Of a stretch of DNA of 32,645 nucleotides, positions 7,989 through 16,216 are shown piece after piece. How positions within the stretch are numbered: the stretch's first letter is position 1; each line of letters starts with the position of its first letter. The notes below the pieces were generated by a model that did no database searches, had not been told where the DNA came from, and saw nothing but the letters and a program-made list of their open reading frames with translations. Origin of the DNA: Pseudomonadota bacterium (GTDB lineage Bacteria; Pseudomonadota; Alphaproteobacteria; Rhizobiales; Xanthobacteraceae); the NCBI GenBank assembly GCA_023390955.1, contig JAEWBW010000039.1, positions 1 through 32,645 on the forward strand, written 5' to 3'. Both the position numbers and the translations under genes were made by a program.

Positions 7989-8286
7989 TCTGGTACTCCT
8001 TGTTTATCGGCGCCGCTCGCACCCCGCGACATAAGCGGAGGGCCAGAGTGCGCCTGCTTCCAACCCAAGGGGTTGGATACGCTCATCATTCGCGCAGCCG
8101 GAGCTTCTGCGCGCGAGCCGCTTCTTGCGGTGCCTCGCGAACGAATACCGCGTAGGTTGTAAAGACTAACGGCCCTGTGGCGCGGTGTGATGTGCAGTTT
8201 GTGCCACGATGTGCCGGGGTATGGTGACACGCGGTCGCAATGCGCCGGGACGGCCGGTGTCGCCTCGATGTCGGGGTGGGCCGGGG
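7989..8286. other. Intergenic region holding the copy-1 element
   Basis: These 298 bp lie between the response regulator stop and the BA14K-like start. Besides the 63-bp element at 8144-8206 they contain the AAGGAG ribosome binding site of the BA14K-like gene. No open frame with a credible start was seen, and no terminator was found for the kinase/regulator genes. Confidence 0.5.
8144..8206 (-). promoter_or_regulatory. 63-bp bipartite regulatory element, copy 1 (upstream of the BA14K-like gene)
   Basis: Compared with 27084-27146, positions 8186-8206 are identical over 21 bases and positions 8144-8163 match at 18 of 20. The 22 bases between them have diverged, but the spacing is identical. 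Read on the minus strand the perfect block is TGGCACAAACTGCAC followed by ATCACA; it holds a GCAC-N5-GCAC direct repeat of the type bound by AraC-family proteins. It lies about 155-218 bp upstream of the 7988 start. Binding by the AraC protein encoded at 27348 is an inference. Confidence 0.7.
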
Positions 8287-8676
8287 TCATGCTGCCCGCC
8301 CTAGCACCGTGTCGATTTCGTTGCGCAGCAGCTGGAAGTCGATCGGCTTGGTCAGCAGGTCGAGCGCGCCGCGTTCGAGCGCCGTCCGCCGTGTCTCGGC
8401 ATCGCCATAGGCCGTGATCATGATGACGGGCACATCGGGACGCTCGGCCCGCACCCTGGGCAGCATATCCAGGCCGGACATGCCGGGCATGTTGATATCG
8501 GACAGGATCAGCATGAGGGACGCTTCGCCAGCCTCCCCGACCCGGGCCAGCGCCGCAGGCCCGGACGAGGCGAACTCCATCGCGAAGCGCCCCGACTTCA
8601 GGTCACGCCGGAACTGCTGCCGGAACAAGGTTTCGACATCGGGTTCATCGTCGACGACCAGGACATAAGCACTCAA
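8287..8676 (-). CDS. Single-domain (CheY-like) response regulator
   Basis: The 129-residue protein is a receiver domain with nothing attached. Acidic residues D9/D10 (LVVDDEPD), phospho-acceptor D60 (ILSDINMPGMSG), T88 (MITAY) and K110 (LLTKPID) are all present. Its ATG overlaps the stop of the kinase gene by four bases (ATGA), so the two are translationally coupled and presumably cognate. With no output domain it probably acts by protein-protein contact or as part of a phosphorelay. It ends 298 bp before the BA14K-like gene. Confidence 0.92.
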   Translation of the reverse strand: MSAYVLVVDDEPDVETLFRQQFRRDLKSGRFAMEFASSGPAALARVGEAGEASLMLILSDINMPGMSGLDMLPRVRAERPDVPVIMITAYGDAETRRTALERGALDLLTKPIDFQLLRNEIDTVLGRAA

Positions 8677-10877
8677 CGTCCGCCTCCTGTGGCCCGATGT
8701 GCCGTCGCGCTGCGCGGCAGCGTGACGATGAACTCCGTGAACTGACCGACCTCTGTTTCGACGTCGAGATCGCCGCCATGCTGCTTCACCACGATGTCGT
8801 GGCTGAGCGAGAGGCCGAGCCCGGTACCTTGGCCGGCGGGCTTGGTGGTAAAGAAGGGATTGAACATCTTCTTCTGCACCTCCGGCGGGATACCCGTACC
8901 GTTGTCACGAATCCGGATCTCGACCCTGTCGCCCAGCCGCCGCGTCGCCGCTCTGAGCCTGGGTTCGTGCGCGCCGGCCAGCTTGGGCTGGGTGGCGGCG
9001 TAAAAGCCGTTCGAGATCAGATTGAGGAAGACCCGGGTGATCTCCTGCGGGAAGAGCTCGATCAGACCCGCGTCCGGATCGAAGTCGCGCTCGAGCTTGA
9101 TGGCGAAGGTCGACCTTTCCGAACGCGCGCCGTGATAGGCGAGGTTCAGGCTTTCCTCGAGCAGCGCATTGATATCGGTGAGGCGCAGCTCACCTCCCCG
9201 CTCCCGGGAATGCAGCAGCATGTTCTTGATGATGGAGTCGGCGCGCTTACCGTGCTCGACCACCTTCCTGAGATTGCCGAGCAGCATGTCCGCCAGCTCG
9301 TCTACGGAGGCACGGACATCGCTGCCGATCTGGGCCTGATCCAGCACATCATGCAGCTCTCCCACCAGCTCGGCCGAGAGGGACGCAAAATTGTTGACGA
9401 AGTTCAGGGGATTCTTGATCTCGTGGGCAATGCCAGCGGTCAGTTGGCCGAGCGAGGCGAGCTTTTCGGTTTCGATCAGCCGCGTCTGCGCGGCGCGGAG
9501 GTCATTGAGCGAGCGCGACAGCTCCTCGGTTCGCAGGCTGACCTGATCGAACAGGCGCACATTCTCGATGGCGATGGCGGCCTGGTCGGCGAAGGTTCGC
9601 AAGAGCTGGACATGGTGTTCGGCGAACGACCCGGGCTCGCGCCGGGTCACGCTGATGAGGCCCAGCAGGCCCTGCTCGTTTCGCAATGGCGTCAACAGCA
9701 CGCTGCGGAAGCCGCGGGCGCGGCCGATGTCCCGCACCCCGGCCCTCACGCCCAACTCGGACTCGCTGTCGGGGATCTCCGCGGTCCGGCCGTCGCGGAC
9801 GAGATCGACGAGCGGATAACCGGCAGCGGAGCGCGGAAACGAGGCCTGCAGCGCGGTATCGGCGGCGGGGTTGAGCGGCGTGAAGGCGACGAGGTCGACC
9901 ATGCCGTCGACGATGCGCAGGAATACGGTCGAGTGCCCGCCGGTCAGCCGGTTCGACCGCTCGGCGATCGCCTCAAATACCGGGCGGACGTCGGAGGGCG
10001 AGTTGGCGATGACCTGCAGGATGTCGGCCGTCGCGGTCTGCCGCTCCACGCTCAGCCGCAGCGCGTTCTCGGCCTCGATCTGCTCGGTCACATCGGTGTT
10101 GGTGCCGAACCATCGGGCGACGGCGCCGGTCTCGTCGCGGATCGGCAAAGCGCGGGAGAGGAACCAGCGATAGGTGCCGTCCTTGCCGCGAAGCGGAAAC
10201 GTGTCCTCCCAGGGCGTGCCGGTCTCAAAGCTCTCTCGGATGTGCGCGACGACGCGGTCCACATGGTCGGGATGGTGGACTTTCCGCCAGTCCCAGCCTT
10301 GCATGTCCTCCAGCGTGGTCCCGGTGTAGTCGTGCCAACGCCGATTGTACCAGTAGATCCAGCCGCTCGCGTCGGCGGTCCAGGCGAACTGGCTGATGTT
10401 GTCGGTGAGTTCGCGGAAGCGCAGCTCGCTCTCGCGCAGCGCCGCCTCGGCGCGCTTGCGCTCGGTGACCTCCTCGGCCGCGACGTTGACGCCGATGATG
10501 TCGCCGGCCGGATCGTAGATCGGGTGCCAATAGGTGACCCACCAGCGATCTTCGGTCTTGTCGACCCGCTGGCTCGCGACCTCGATGCCGGCCACCGGTT
10601 CACCGGTTCTCATAATCGAGCGGACAATAGCCTCGACCGAATCCGCCAGCGCCGGCACGCAATCACGCACGGAGCGTCCGAGATGACCTTCGACCGAGAT
10701 GCCACAGATGTCGGTGAGGCGCTGATTGATCTGCAGGTAGCGGCAATCAGGCGAGAGAACCGCAAGGCCAATCGGCGCGGTGTCGTAGACGAGCTGCAGG
10801 GCCGGCGCATCGGTGAAGGGCAGCGATGCGATCGGATCGATCGATCTGGGCCTGACATCCGCGGCCATACTCATCAC
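8673..10877 (-). CDS. Soluble PAS-PAS-GAF sensor histidine kinase
   Basis: The 734-residue protein has no transmembrane segment or signal peptide. Domains in order: PAS (about 25-140), PAS/PAC of the PAS_3 type (about 150-268, with WYNRRWHDYTG and GKDGTYRWFLSRALPIRDE), GAF (about 295-440), a short coiled coil, a HisKA-type domain with phospho-acceptor H485 in GIAHEIKNPLNFVNNF, and a HATPase with N (NLISNGFYAA), G1 (DNGTGIPPE) and G2 (GTGLGLSLS) boxes. The start is one of three closely spaced ATGs after AAGGGAG. The stop overlaps the response regulator start. It lies 71 bp downstream of the DUF1254 gene with no obvious terminator between, so it may belong to the long operon. The signal is cytoplasmic and unknown. 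Confidence 0.92.
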   Translation of the reverse strand: MMSMAADVRPRSIDPIASLPFTDAPALQLVYDTAPIGLAVLSPDCRYLQINQRLTDICGISVEGHLGRSVRDCVPALADSVEAIVRSIMRTGEPVAGIEVASQRVDKTEDRWWVTYWHPIYDPAGDIIGVNVAAEEVTERKRAEAALRESELRFRELTDNISQFAWTADASGWIYWYNRRWHDYTGTTLEDMQGWDWRKVHHPDHVDRVVAHIRESFETGTPWEDTFPLRGKDGTYRWFLSRALPIRDETGAVARWFGTNTDVTEQIEAENALRLSVERQTATADILQVIANSPSDVRPVFEAIAERSNRLTGGHSTVFLRIVDGMVDLVAFTPLNPAADTALQASFPRSAAGYPLVDLVRDGRTAEIPDSESELGVRAGVRDIGRARGFRSVLLTPLRNEQGLLGLISVTRREPGSFAEHHVQLLRTFADQAAIAIENVRLFDQVSLRTEELSRSLNDLRAAQTRLIETEKLASLGQLTAGIAHEIKNPLNFVNNFASLSAELVGELHDVLDQAQIGSDVRASVDELADMLLGNLRKVVEHGKRADSIIKNMLLHSRERGGELRLTDINALLEESLNLAYHGARSERSTFAIKLERDFDPDAGLIELFPQEITRVFLNLISNGFYAATQPKLAGAHEPRLRAATRRLGDRVEIRIRDNGTGIPPEVQKKMFNPFFTTKPAGQGTGLGLSLSHDIVVKQHGGDLDVETEVGQFTEFIVTLPRSATAHRATGGGR

Positions 10878-10948
10878 TCCCTTATGCCGGATGCGCGTCC
10901 ATGCGTGTTTTCACTTGAGCCTGTCGTCCCCGAGCGTGTTGCCGCCGC

Positions 10949-12376
10949 TCACTTCGTGGCACCTCCGACCGTGGTGGCGAGACGCTCAACATCGGGCAGC
11001 TTCCAGCTGTGGTCGAACAGCGGTTTCTCCGGCCCGTAGAGACGGAACAGCAGCTCGAATTTGCGCGCCGGATCGGTCGGCACCCAATTGGCGTCCTTAC
11101 CCTCCGGCGCTTTCGGGCCGAAATAGACATCGACGGAGCCGTCGGCATTCTTCTGAATGCCCGGGCTGATCGAGGCGCGGCTGGCGCTCGGCATGTTGCG
11201 CACAAGTGCATGCGTCTCGCGGTCATAGACGGTTGCCGACCAATACTGCTTCACCGGCGCGTTGGCCGGCACGGTCAGGCGGTAGGTGACGTTGCCCTCG
11301 AGAGGCTGTCCGTCCTTGTCCCTGGCGACCATCAGATAGTACTGCGCCGTACCGAGCCGCTTCACCCCGGTGAAGCCGAGCGTATACGTCACTCCGCGTG
11401 CATCGACCGCATAGGCATTCGGATCGGAGTATCCGCCGCTCGCCGCCTTCACCATCTCCGGCATCGCCGCCGGGAACCAGCGGATGCCCGGATTGATGAC
11501 AGGAAAACCCGCATCATAACGCTCCTCAAGCAGGGCCCGTGCTTCGCGCGCGGCCTGATCGAGCAGCGCGACCGTCTTCTGGTCCGGATTAAACGCTTTA
11601 CCTTTCTCGATGCCGATGGTCGCGAGCTGATCGATCATGGCGCGGTCGCGGTCGAGCCAAGGCTCGGCCTGCACGACGCGATCGAGGCTCTGATAAAATC
11701 TGGCGTTGAACGGAATGGTGGAGTCGAACAGAACGTCATAGGCGTCGACAAAATTGGTCGGCGGCGGGCTCTTCGCAGCCGAGAGCGGATAGACCTTGAT
11801 CTGCTTGCCGTAGGCGACCGATTTGGCGACGTCGGCATCGGCATGGCTGGGAAGATTGGACCGCAGCAGCGCAAAACCGCTGAAGGTGTCCGATTGAAGG
11901 ACTATGTGTCCCGAAGGCACCCTGCCCTTGTAGCCGGGCGGCAGGATCAGATACTTGCCGCCCTGCCCCTTGTCAGCGCCGAACGGACCGGCGTCCTCGA
12001 GCGGCATCTGCCAGGCGTTGACGATATTGCCGGCGATCGATCCACCCTTCGCAGGCGGGATTTCGATCACCACAGGACCGTCCTTCACGTTCCAGAACGA
12101 CATGAAGTAGATCGAGTCTGGATTGGGCGTCAGCGTCTGGTTCTTCCAGTTTACGGGCTTGGACCAATAGATGATCTCGTTCGGCTTCGCCTTGGTGGTC
12201 TTGAGCATTGCCTGCAGCATCAGATCGGCATTGACTGCCGGCATGCCCCAGATGACCGCCTCGACAGCGCGGCGCTGGATGTTGCGCGCGGCGAGGTCCT
12301 CCGATGACGGCGACTGAGCCGATGCAGCCGTGAGCGTCAGCGCCAGGCCTATCGTCGCGATGATCGCTCGTTTCAT
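10949..12376 (-). CDS. Secreted DUF1254/DUF1214 protein (475 aa)
   Basis: The start is the ATG at 12376, with GGAGG five bases upstream; the frame extends further to 12529 but overlaps the upstream gene and lacks a site. A signal peptide (MKRAIIATIGLALTLTAASA) leads to a periplasmic protein. An N-terminal DUF1254 region (VIWGMPAVNADLM, TPNPDSIYFMSFWNVKDGPV, VIEIPPA) is followed by a C-terminal DUF1214 region (LTVPANAPVKQYWSATVYDR, YFGPKAPEGKDANWVPTDP, ELLFRLYGPEKPLF). The biochemical role of these domains is not established. It lies 17 bp after a second, shorter paralogue, so the pair is cotranscribed. Confidence 0.85.
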   Translation of the reverse strand: MKRAIIATIGLALTLTAASAQSPSSEDLAARNIQRRAVEAVIWGMPAVNADLMLQAMLKTTKAKPNEIIYWSKPVNWKNQTLTPNPDSIYFMSFWNVKDGPVVIEIPPAKGGSIAGNIVNAWQMPLEDAGPFGADKGQGGKYLILPPGYKGRVPSGHIVLQSDTFSGFALLRSNLPSHADADVAKSVAYGKQIKVYPLSAAKSPPPTNFVDAYDVLFDSTIPFNARFYQSLDRVVQAEPWLDRDRAMIDQLATIGIEKGKAFNPDQKTVALLDQAAREARALLEERYDAGFPVINPGIRWFPAAMPEMVKAASGGYSDPNAYAVDARGVTYTLGFTGVKRLGTAQYYLMVARDKDGQPLEGNVTYRLTVPANAPVKQYWSATVYDRETHALVRNMPSASRASISPGIQKNADGSVDVYFGPKAPEGKDANWVPTDPARKFELLFRLYGPEKPLFDHSWKLPDVERLATTVGGATK

Positions 12377-12393
12377 GACAGCCTCCATGCGAC

Positions 12394-13416
12394 CTACGAT
12401 CCACCCACTGGCTGAGGCGCCGGGAATTTCCATTTCCCGCTCAAGATTGGTTCGCGCGGCCGATAGAGCCGGACCGTGTAGTTCCAGCCCTTCATGATCG
12501 GCAGGCAATTCGGCACCTTGCCGTCGCACCCGCCAAACTGGACGGCGACCGAACCATCCGCGGATTTCACCGCGGTGATGTTGTTCAGCGAATACGCCCC
12601 ATAGGGGTTCTTCTCGAAATAGCCGTCCGCGTTGTAGAGGCTGATGGACCAGAATCCGTCGACCGGGACGTCCTTGGCGACGAGCCTGTAGATGGTCGTG
12701 CCGTCGTTCTTCTCCGGATTGACGTTCAGATAGGTCGCTTCCCGATCGGGGTTGCCACCCCAGCCTGCCGCTGTCCCGATCAGGTGACGGATCGGATCGA
12801 CCTGGCCCTTGCTGCCAAAGGCGCCCTTGAAATCGGGCGTCGTCGAGCTGAGCACGAGAAGCGCGTCACGCACCTTCTTCTGACTGGCGGGGTCCCATTT
12901 GGGCACTTCGAACTTTCCTGGCGAGGCCTGCTCGATCCGGGTTGCGTCCTGCAGTGCATGGACCTGTGCCAGGTCCTTGGGATCGTTGGGATCGACCAGC
13001 GTACGGAGCGCGATCAGGACATAGCGCGTGCCAACCTTCTTCCTGTCGTAGGTGTAGGTGCCCGCCCGATACTCGACATTGCCGACGACATAATGGTCTT
13101 CGTTGAAAACCTGCAAGGAACGGAAGCGCTTGCCCGCATCCGGCAGCGTGACCTTCACCGGTCCGGCCTCGAGGTCATAGACACCAGACGAATAGAGGGT
13201 GTCACGATTGGCGCGAATGACGCTCTGCTTGTCGATCGGCATGGCCTCGCGATGGTGGTGGACCTTGCCGACGCCGCCCGCCTCCTCGACGGCATGTCCG
13301 ATGTAGAAATCGGATTCGGCCCTTATGAAATTGTCGACCGTGACCGGAACGGACTGGGCAAGCGCAGTCGAGCCTGCAAGCAGGACAATCGAGGCGGACA
13401 GGAAGGTTCTTCTCAT
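12394..13416 (-). CDS. Secreted DUF1254/DUF1214 protein (340 aa)
   Basis: A signal peptide (MRRTFLSASIVLLAGSTALA) precedes a compact version of the same two-domain fold as the next gene. DUF1254-type stretches are VIRANRDTLYSSGVYDLEAG and PDAGKRFRSLQVFNEDHYVV. DUF1214-type stretches are VDGFWSISLYNADGYFEKNP, YGAYSLNNITAVKSADGSVA and WNYTVRLYRPREPIL. A Cys pair (CDGKVPNC) near the C-terminus is absent from the longer paralogue. It starts 13 bp after the HlyD stop. The reaction, if any, is unknown. Tandem long and short paralogues suggest a heteromeric or two-step role, which is inference. Confidence 0.85.
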   Translation of the reverse strand: MRRTFLSASIVLLAGSTALAQSVPVTVDNFIRAESDFYIGHAVEEAGGVGKVHHHREAMPIDKQSVIRANRDTLYSSGVYDLEAGPVKVTLPDAGKRFRSLQVFNEDHYVVGNVEYRAGTYTYDRKKVGTRYVLIALRTLVDPNDPKDLAQVHALQDATRIEQASPGKFEVPKWDPASQKKVRDALLVLSSTTPDFKGAFGSKGQVDPIRHLIGTAAGWGGNPDREATYLNVNPEKNDGTTIYRLVAKDVPVDGFWSISLYNADGYFEKNPYGAYSLNNITAVKSADGSVAVQFGGCDGKVPNCLPIMKGWNYTVRLYRPREPILSGKWKFPAPQPVGGS

Positions 13417-13429
13417 TGTTGTCTCTCGC

Positions 13430-14371
13430 TCAGAACGGATTGACGTAGTTCAAGATCGCCAGCTGGCGCAGGATGACGCGGCGGACGACGTGAGTCGGCT
13501 TGACATGGTCGGTGTAGATCGCCGCCGTGCCGGCGCTGCCGGCCGGAAGGCGCTTCGCAAACTCGGCGTTGTCGAGCCTGACACGGACAATGAAGGGCAC
13601 AGCCTCGATGCCCCTCGGCATGACGGCGGTGCCCGATGTCTGCACCTGTCCCGTCGCAATCGCCTGCAGCACGCTCTCGACCTTGCCGGAATAGATCTGC
13701 CCGGGCGCGAATTTGAAGGTGACCTCGACCTCCTGCCCCGGCTGGACGAAGCGCGCGTCGATCTGGTTGATCTCGACGCCGATGATGGTGTTGGAGGTGT
13801 CGATGAAGGCCATCACCGGCGACAGCGGCAGGTTCGCCACCCGCGCGCCCTTGCGCAGCGCAAGGTTGGTGACGTAGCCGTCGGTCGGCGCGCGCACGAC
13901 CGTCTTGTCGAGATTCCACTGCGCCGCCTCGAGCTGGCCGGACAGCTGGTCGGCCTCCGACTGGCGCTGCTCGACGTCGAAGCCGCGGCCCGCGTCCTTC
14001 TGAAAGAGCTCCGTCATCTGACCGAGCCGGGTCCTGGCGAGCTTGAATTGCGCGTCGATCGCCTTGACCTGCGCCGCATAGGGCGTCGGATCGATCTTGA
14101 ACAGGACGTCGCCAGACTTCAGTGGTGCGTTGGCGACGACGGGAACATCGGTCACCTCGCCCGCGACGTCGGGCACGATCGAGACGGCATTGCGCACGAC
14201 GAGCGCATTGCCCTGCGGCGCGCCCCACCCCATCGGGATCAGCAGCCCGAACAGCAGGAGCACCATCACGATCGCGGGCGACGCCTTCCAGAACAGGTTG
14301 AAGCGCACGATCTTGAAATGCACCAGCAGGAACAGCAGCACCAGATAGGTATTGAAGATCGCGACGCCCAT
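13430..14371 (-). CDS. HlyD-family membrane fusion protein (313 aa)
   Basis: The protein has two N-terminal hydrophobic segments (NTYLVLLFLLVHF and PAIVMVLLLFGLLIPMGW). A periplasmic biotinyl-lipoyl-like domain follows (VSIVPDVAGEVTDVPVVANA, LKSGDVLFKIDP, APTDGYVTNLALRKGARVAN) with a short alpha hairpin and a beta-barrel. Its ATG shares one base with the DUF3302 stop (TGATG), so the two are coupled. HlyD + DUF3302 is the same pairing as E. coli yiaV/yiaW. No ABC or MFS pump is adjacent, so the transport partner, if there is one, is unknown. A paralogous pair lies at 22618-24071. Confidence 0.88.
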   Translation of the reverse strand: MGVAIFNTYLVLLFLLVHFKIVRFNLFWKASPAIVMVLLLFGLLIPMGWGAPQGNALVVRNAVSIVPDVAGEVTDVPVVANAPLKSGDVLFKIDPTPYAAQVKAIDAQFKLARTRLGQMTELFQKDAGRGFDVEQRQSEADQLSGQLEAAQWNLDKTVVRAPTDGYVTNLALRKGARVANLPLSPVMAFIDTSNTIIGVEINQIDARFVQPGQEVEVTFKFAPGQIYSGKVESVLQAIATGQVQTSGTAVMPRGIEAVPFIVRVRLDNAEFAKRLPAGSAGTAAIYTDHVKPTHVVRRVILRQLAILNYVNPF

Positions 14372-14610
14372 CACGCATCTCCTGCTTTGCGCGATGGGAC
14401 GTCGAGATAGGCCCAGATGAACGCGATCGGCCACAGCGCGAAGCCGAAGAACAGCGTGATCCATCCAGCAACCGTCACCGCCTGCGCATGCGGATGGTTG
14501 CGGGATTTTGCGATGTGACCCGGCAGCCAGCCGGCAATGCAGATCACGCCGATCGCGCTGGCGAGCAGGATCACCAGCACGATCCAGGCGAAGATGTCGT
14601 AGCCACTCAT
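14371..14610 (-). CDS. DUF3302 inner-membrane protein (79 aa)
   Basis: This small protein has two transmembrane helices (DIFAWIVLVILLASAIGVIC and GWITLFFGFALWPIAFIWAY). They are separated by a cytoplasmic loop with the family motif AKSRNHPHAQAV. The motif and layout match DUF3302/YiaW, an obligate neighbour of HlyD-type YiaV. The stop overlaps the HlyD start by one base. The paralogue at 23766 shares the RNHPH motif. It follows the Gly-rich protein gene by 33 bp. The function is unknown; a membrane partner of the HlyD protein is the natural inference. Confidence 0.82.
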   Translation of the reverse strand: MSGYDIFAWIVLVILLASAIGVICIAGWLPGHIAKSRNHPHAQAVTVAGWITLFFGFALWPIAFIWAYLDVPSRKAGDA

Positions 14611-14643
14611 GACGGACGCCCCGCGCTCATTGCTGCACCGTGC

Positions 14644-15144
14644 CTATTGGCAATAGTCCCAGAAACCCTGCGTGCGGGATGGGTCGGTGTAGTACCAGCA
14701 CATGCCTGGCGCGGGTGCAGCACCTGCCCAGGCCGCAGCGGTGGCCGCCGTCACCACGCCGATCGCAGCGCCCGCGGCGATTGCGCCGCCACGCGGCCAG
14801 CCGTACGCGCCGGGCCGCACCCAGGCGCCGCGTCCGGCAACCGCCGTGGTGTGGCGGACCGCAACATTGCCGCGTGGTCCTCTCGCGACCGTGGTCCCGC
14901 GATAGGCGCCGCCCCGTGGGCCGACCACGGCACCTCCACGATGAGCGACCGCGCCACCACGGGGCCCGACCGCCACGCCACCGCGGCGACCGGCAGCGCG
15001 GACCTCGATCAGATCGGACGGGGTGTTGGCCTGCTGGATCGCTGCCGGTTGGAGCGGGGCTGCCGATACCGCGCCCGATGTAGCCGACATGCCGGCTGCA
15101 AGGATCAGGATCGCCATGCGTGCTGCGTGAGAATGCTGAGTCAT
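14644..15144 (-). CDS. Secreted Gly/Ala/Arg-rich hypothetical protein
   Basis: The 166-residue protein starts at the ATG at 15144, with AGAGG nine bases upstream; the open frame continues upstream but would overlap the HAD gene. A signal peptide (AARMAILILAAGMSATSGAV) precedes a low-complexity stretch with repeated GPRGGA and RGGAV units. A small hydrophobic segment (GGAIAAGAAIGVVTAATAAA) and a C-terminal motif GMCWYYTDPSRTQGFWDYCQ with two cysteines follow. Similar Gly-rich proteins with this kind of Cys/Trp tail are common in Bradyrhizobium and have no known function. It is probably associated with the outer membrane or periplasm. Confidence 0.7.
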   Translation of the reverse strand: MTQHSHAARMAILILAAGMSATSGAVSAAPLQPAAIQQANTPSDLIEVRAAGRRGGVAVGPRGGAVAHRGGAVVGPRGGAYRGTTVARGPRGNVAVRHTTAVAGRGAWVRPGAYGWPRGGAIAAGAAIGVVTAATAAAWAGAAPAPGMCWYYTDPSRTQGFWDYCQ

Positions 15145-15178
15145 CTGTCGTACCTCTTCTTGTTGTTCAGCCCCGAAT

Positions 15179-16216
15179 TCATTGCGATGCTCCCGTTCGC
15201 TCCGGCGCGAACACCGCCTTCCAGTCCTTCGCCATGTCGACGACGGTCCAGCCGCGCTGCGTGGCCTCGTCCCAGGCCTTGTCGAGCTTGCCGATCTTGG
15301 ACTGCCGGTCGTAGGCATATTCGCGCTGCGCATCGGTGTGATGGACGATGCCGATGAAGCGCGCGCCGGATCCGGCCGCGGTCCACTGCAGCATCTGATG
15401 GTCGCCGTCAGAATTGCCGAAAGCGAAGATCGGGCGGCGGCCGATGAAGCGATTGATGCCCGACGGCTTGCCGGGGCCATCGTCGATGAACTCGACCTTC
15501 GGCAGCTTGATCAGGACCGGCTTGCCGTCTTCCCCGATCTTGAATTGGGTGACGCCGGAGGAGCCGACCACCTGCTCCGGCGGAATGCCGTAGGCCTTCT
15601 CCGCCCACGGCCGCATGAACTCGACGCCGCCGCCGGAGACGATGAAAGTCTTGAAACCATTGGCGCGGAGGTAAGCGAGCAGCTCCACCATCGGCTGGTA
15701 GACCAGCTCGTTGTATGGGCGATTGAACCGGGGATGCCGCGCGGAAGAAATCCAGTCCAGCACGGATTTCTTGAAAGCCTCCGTTGTCATCCCGGCGTGG
15801 CTCGCCGCCATGATCTGCAGCAGACCCTTCTCGCCGGCGGCAGCCAGGCCCTGTTTGTCCTTCGCCAGCAGCGCCTTGAACGGTTGCTGGGACTTCCATT
15901 CAGGATGTTGCGGCGCCATCGTCTTGATCTGGTCGAGCGCGAAGGCGAGCTGGAAATAGACCGGCTGCTCGCACCACAGCGTGCCGTCATTGTCGAACAC
16001 GGCGATCCGCTCGGGAGGCGGCACGAAATCCGGCCCGCCGTCCTTCGTCACGCGTGCGACGAAGGAGGTGATCGACGTCTTCGTTGGGCCGTCGTTCCAG
16101 GACGGGAGCGGATCGGTTTGCGCGCCGGCCGTACCGCCAAGGAGGTGCCAGCTCAGGCCGAGCAGTGCCAAAAGGAGGTGGCGTCGCAAGGGCATCCACA
16201 TCGCGCGAGATTTCAT
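15179..16216 (-). CDS. Periplasmic HAD-superfamily phosphatase
   Basis: The 345-residue protein has an N-terminal signal peptide (RRHLLLALLGLSWHLLGGTA). HAD motif I is VFDNDGTLW with nucleophile D75 and acid/base D77. Motif II is the serine in IVSGGG. Motif IV is FGNSDGDHQML. A cap of about 100 residues lies between motifs I and II. It resembles phosphoserine-phosphatase-type HAD enzymes but is exported, so it should hydrolyse a phosphoester in the periplasm. Its start overlaps the BatD-like stop by four bases (ATGA). The gene joins the Bat module to the downstream secreted proteins, which suggests a shared envelope task. Confidence 0.88.
   Translation of the reverse strand: MKSRAMWMPLRRHLLLALLGLSWHLLGGTAGAQTDPLPSWNDGPTKTSITSFVARVTKDGGPDFVPPPERIAVFDNDGTLWCEQPVYFQLAFALDQIKTMAPQHPEWKSQQPFKALLAKDKQGLAAAGEKGLLQIMAASHAGMTTEAFKKSVLDWISSARHPRFNRPYNELVYQPMVELLAYLRANGFKTFIVSGGGVEFMRPWAEKAYGIPPEQVVGSSGVTQFKIGEDGKPVLIKLPKVEFIDDGPGKPSGINRFIGRRPIFAFGNSDGDHQMLQWTAAGSGARFIGIVHHTDAQREYAYDRQSKIGKLDKAWDEATQRGWTVVDMAKDWKAVFAPERTGASQ

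Noticed and set aside
8186..8206. Sigma-54 promoter reading of the perfect block (TGGCAC ... TGCAC)
   Set aside because: The GG and GC elements are eight bases apart instead of the required ten, so it does not fit the -24/-12 consensus.
8697..11039. A 780-codon open frame on the plus strand opposite the histidine kinase, and similar long frames at 4736-6064, 17586-19130, 22384-23871, 24454-25746 and 25601-26902
   Set aside because: They are antisense shadows caused by high GC at third codon positions. The opposite strand encodes clear domain proteins with catalytic motifs, and the plus-strand products have no recognisable domains.
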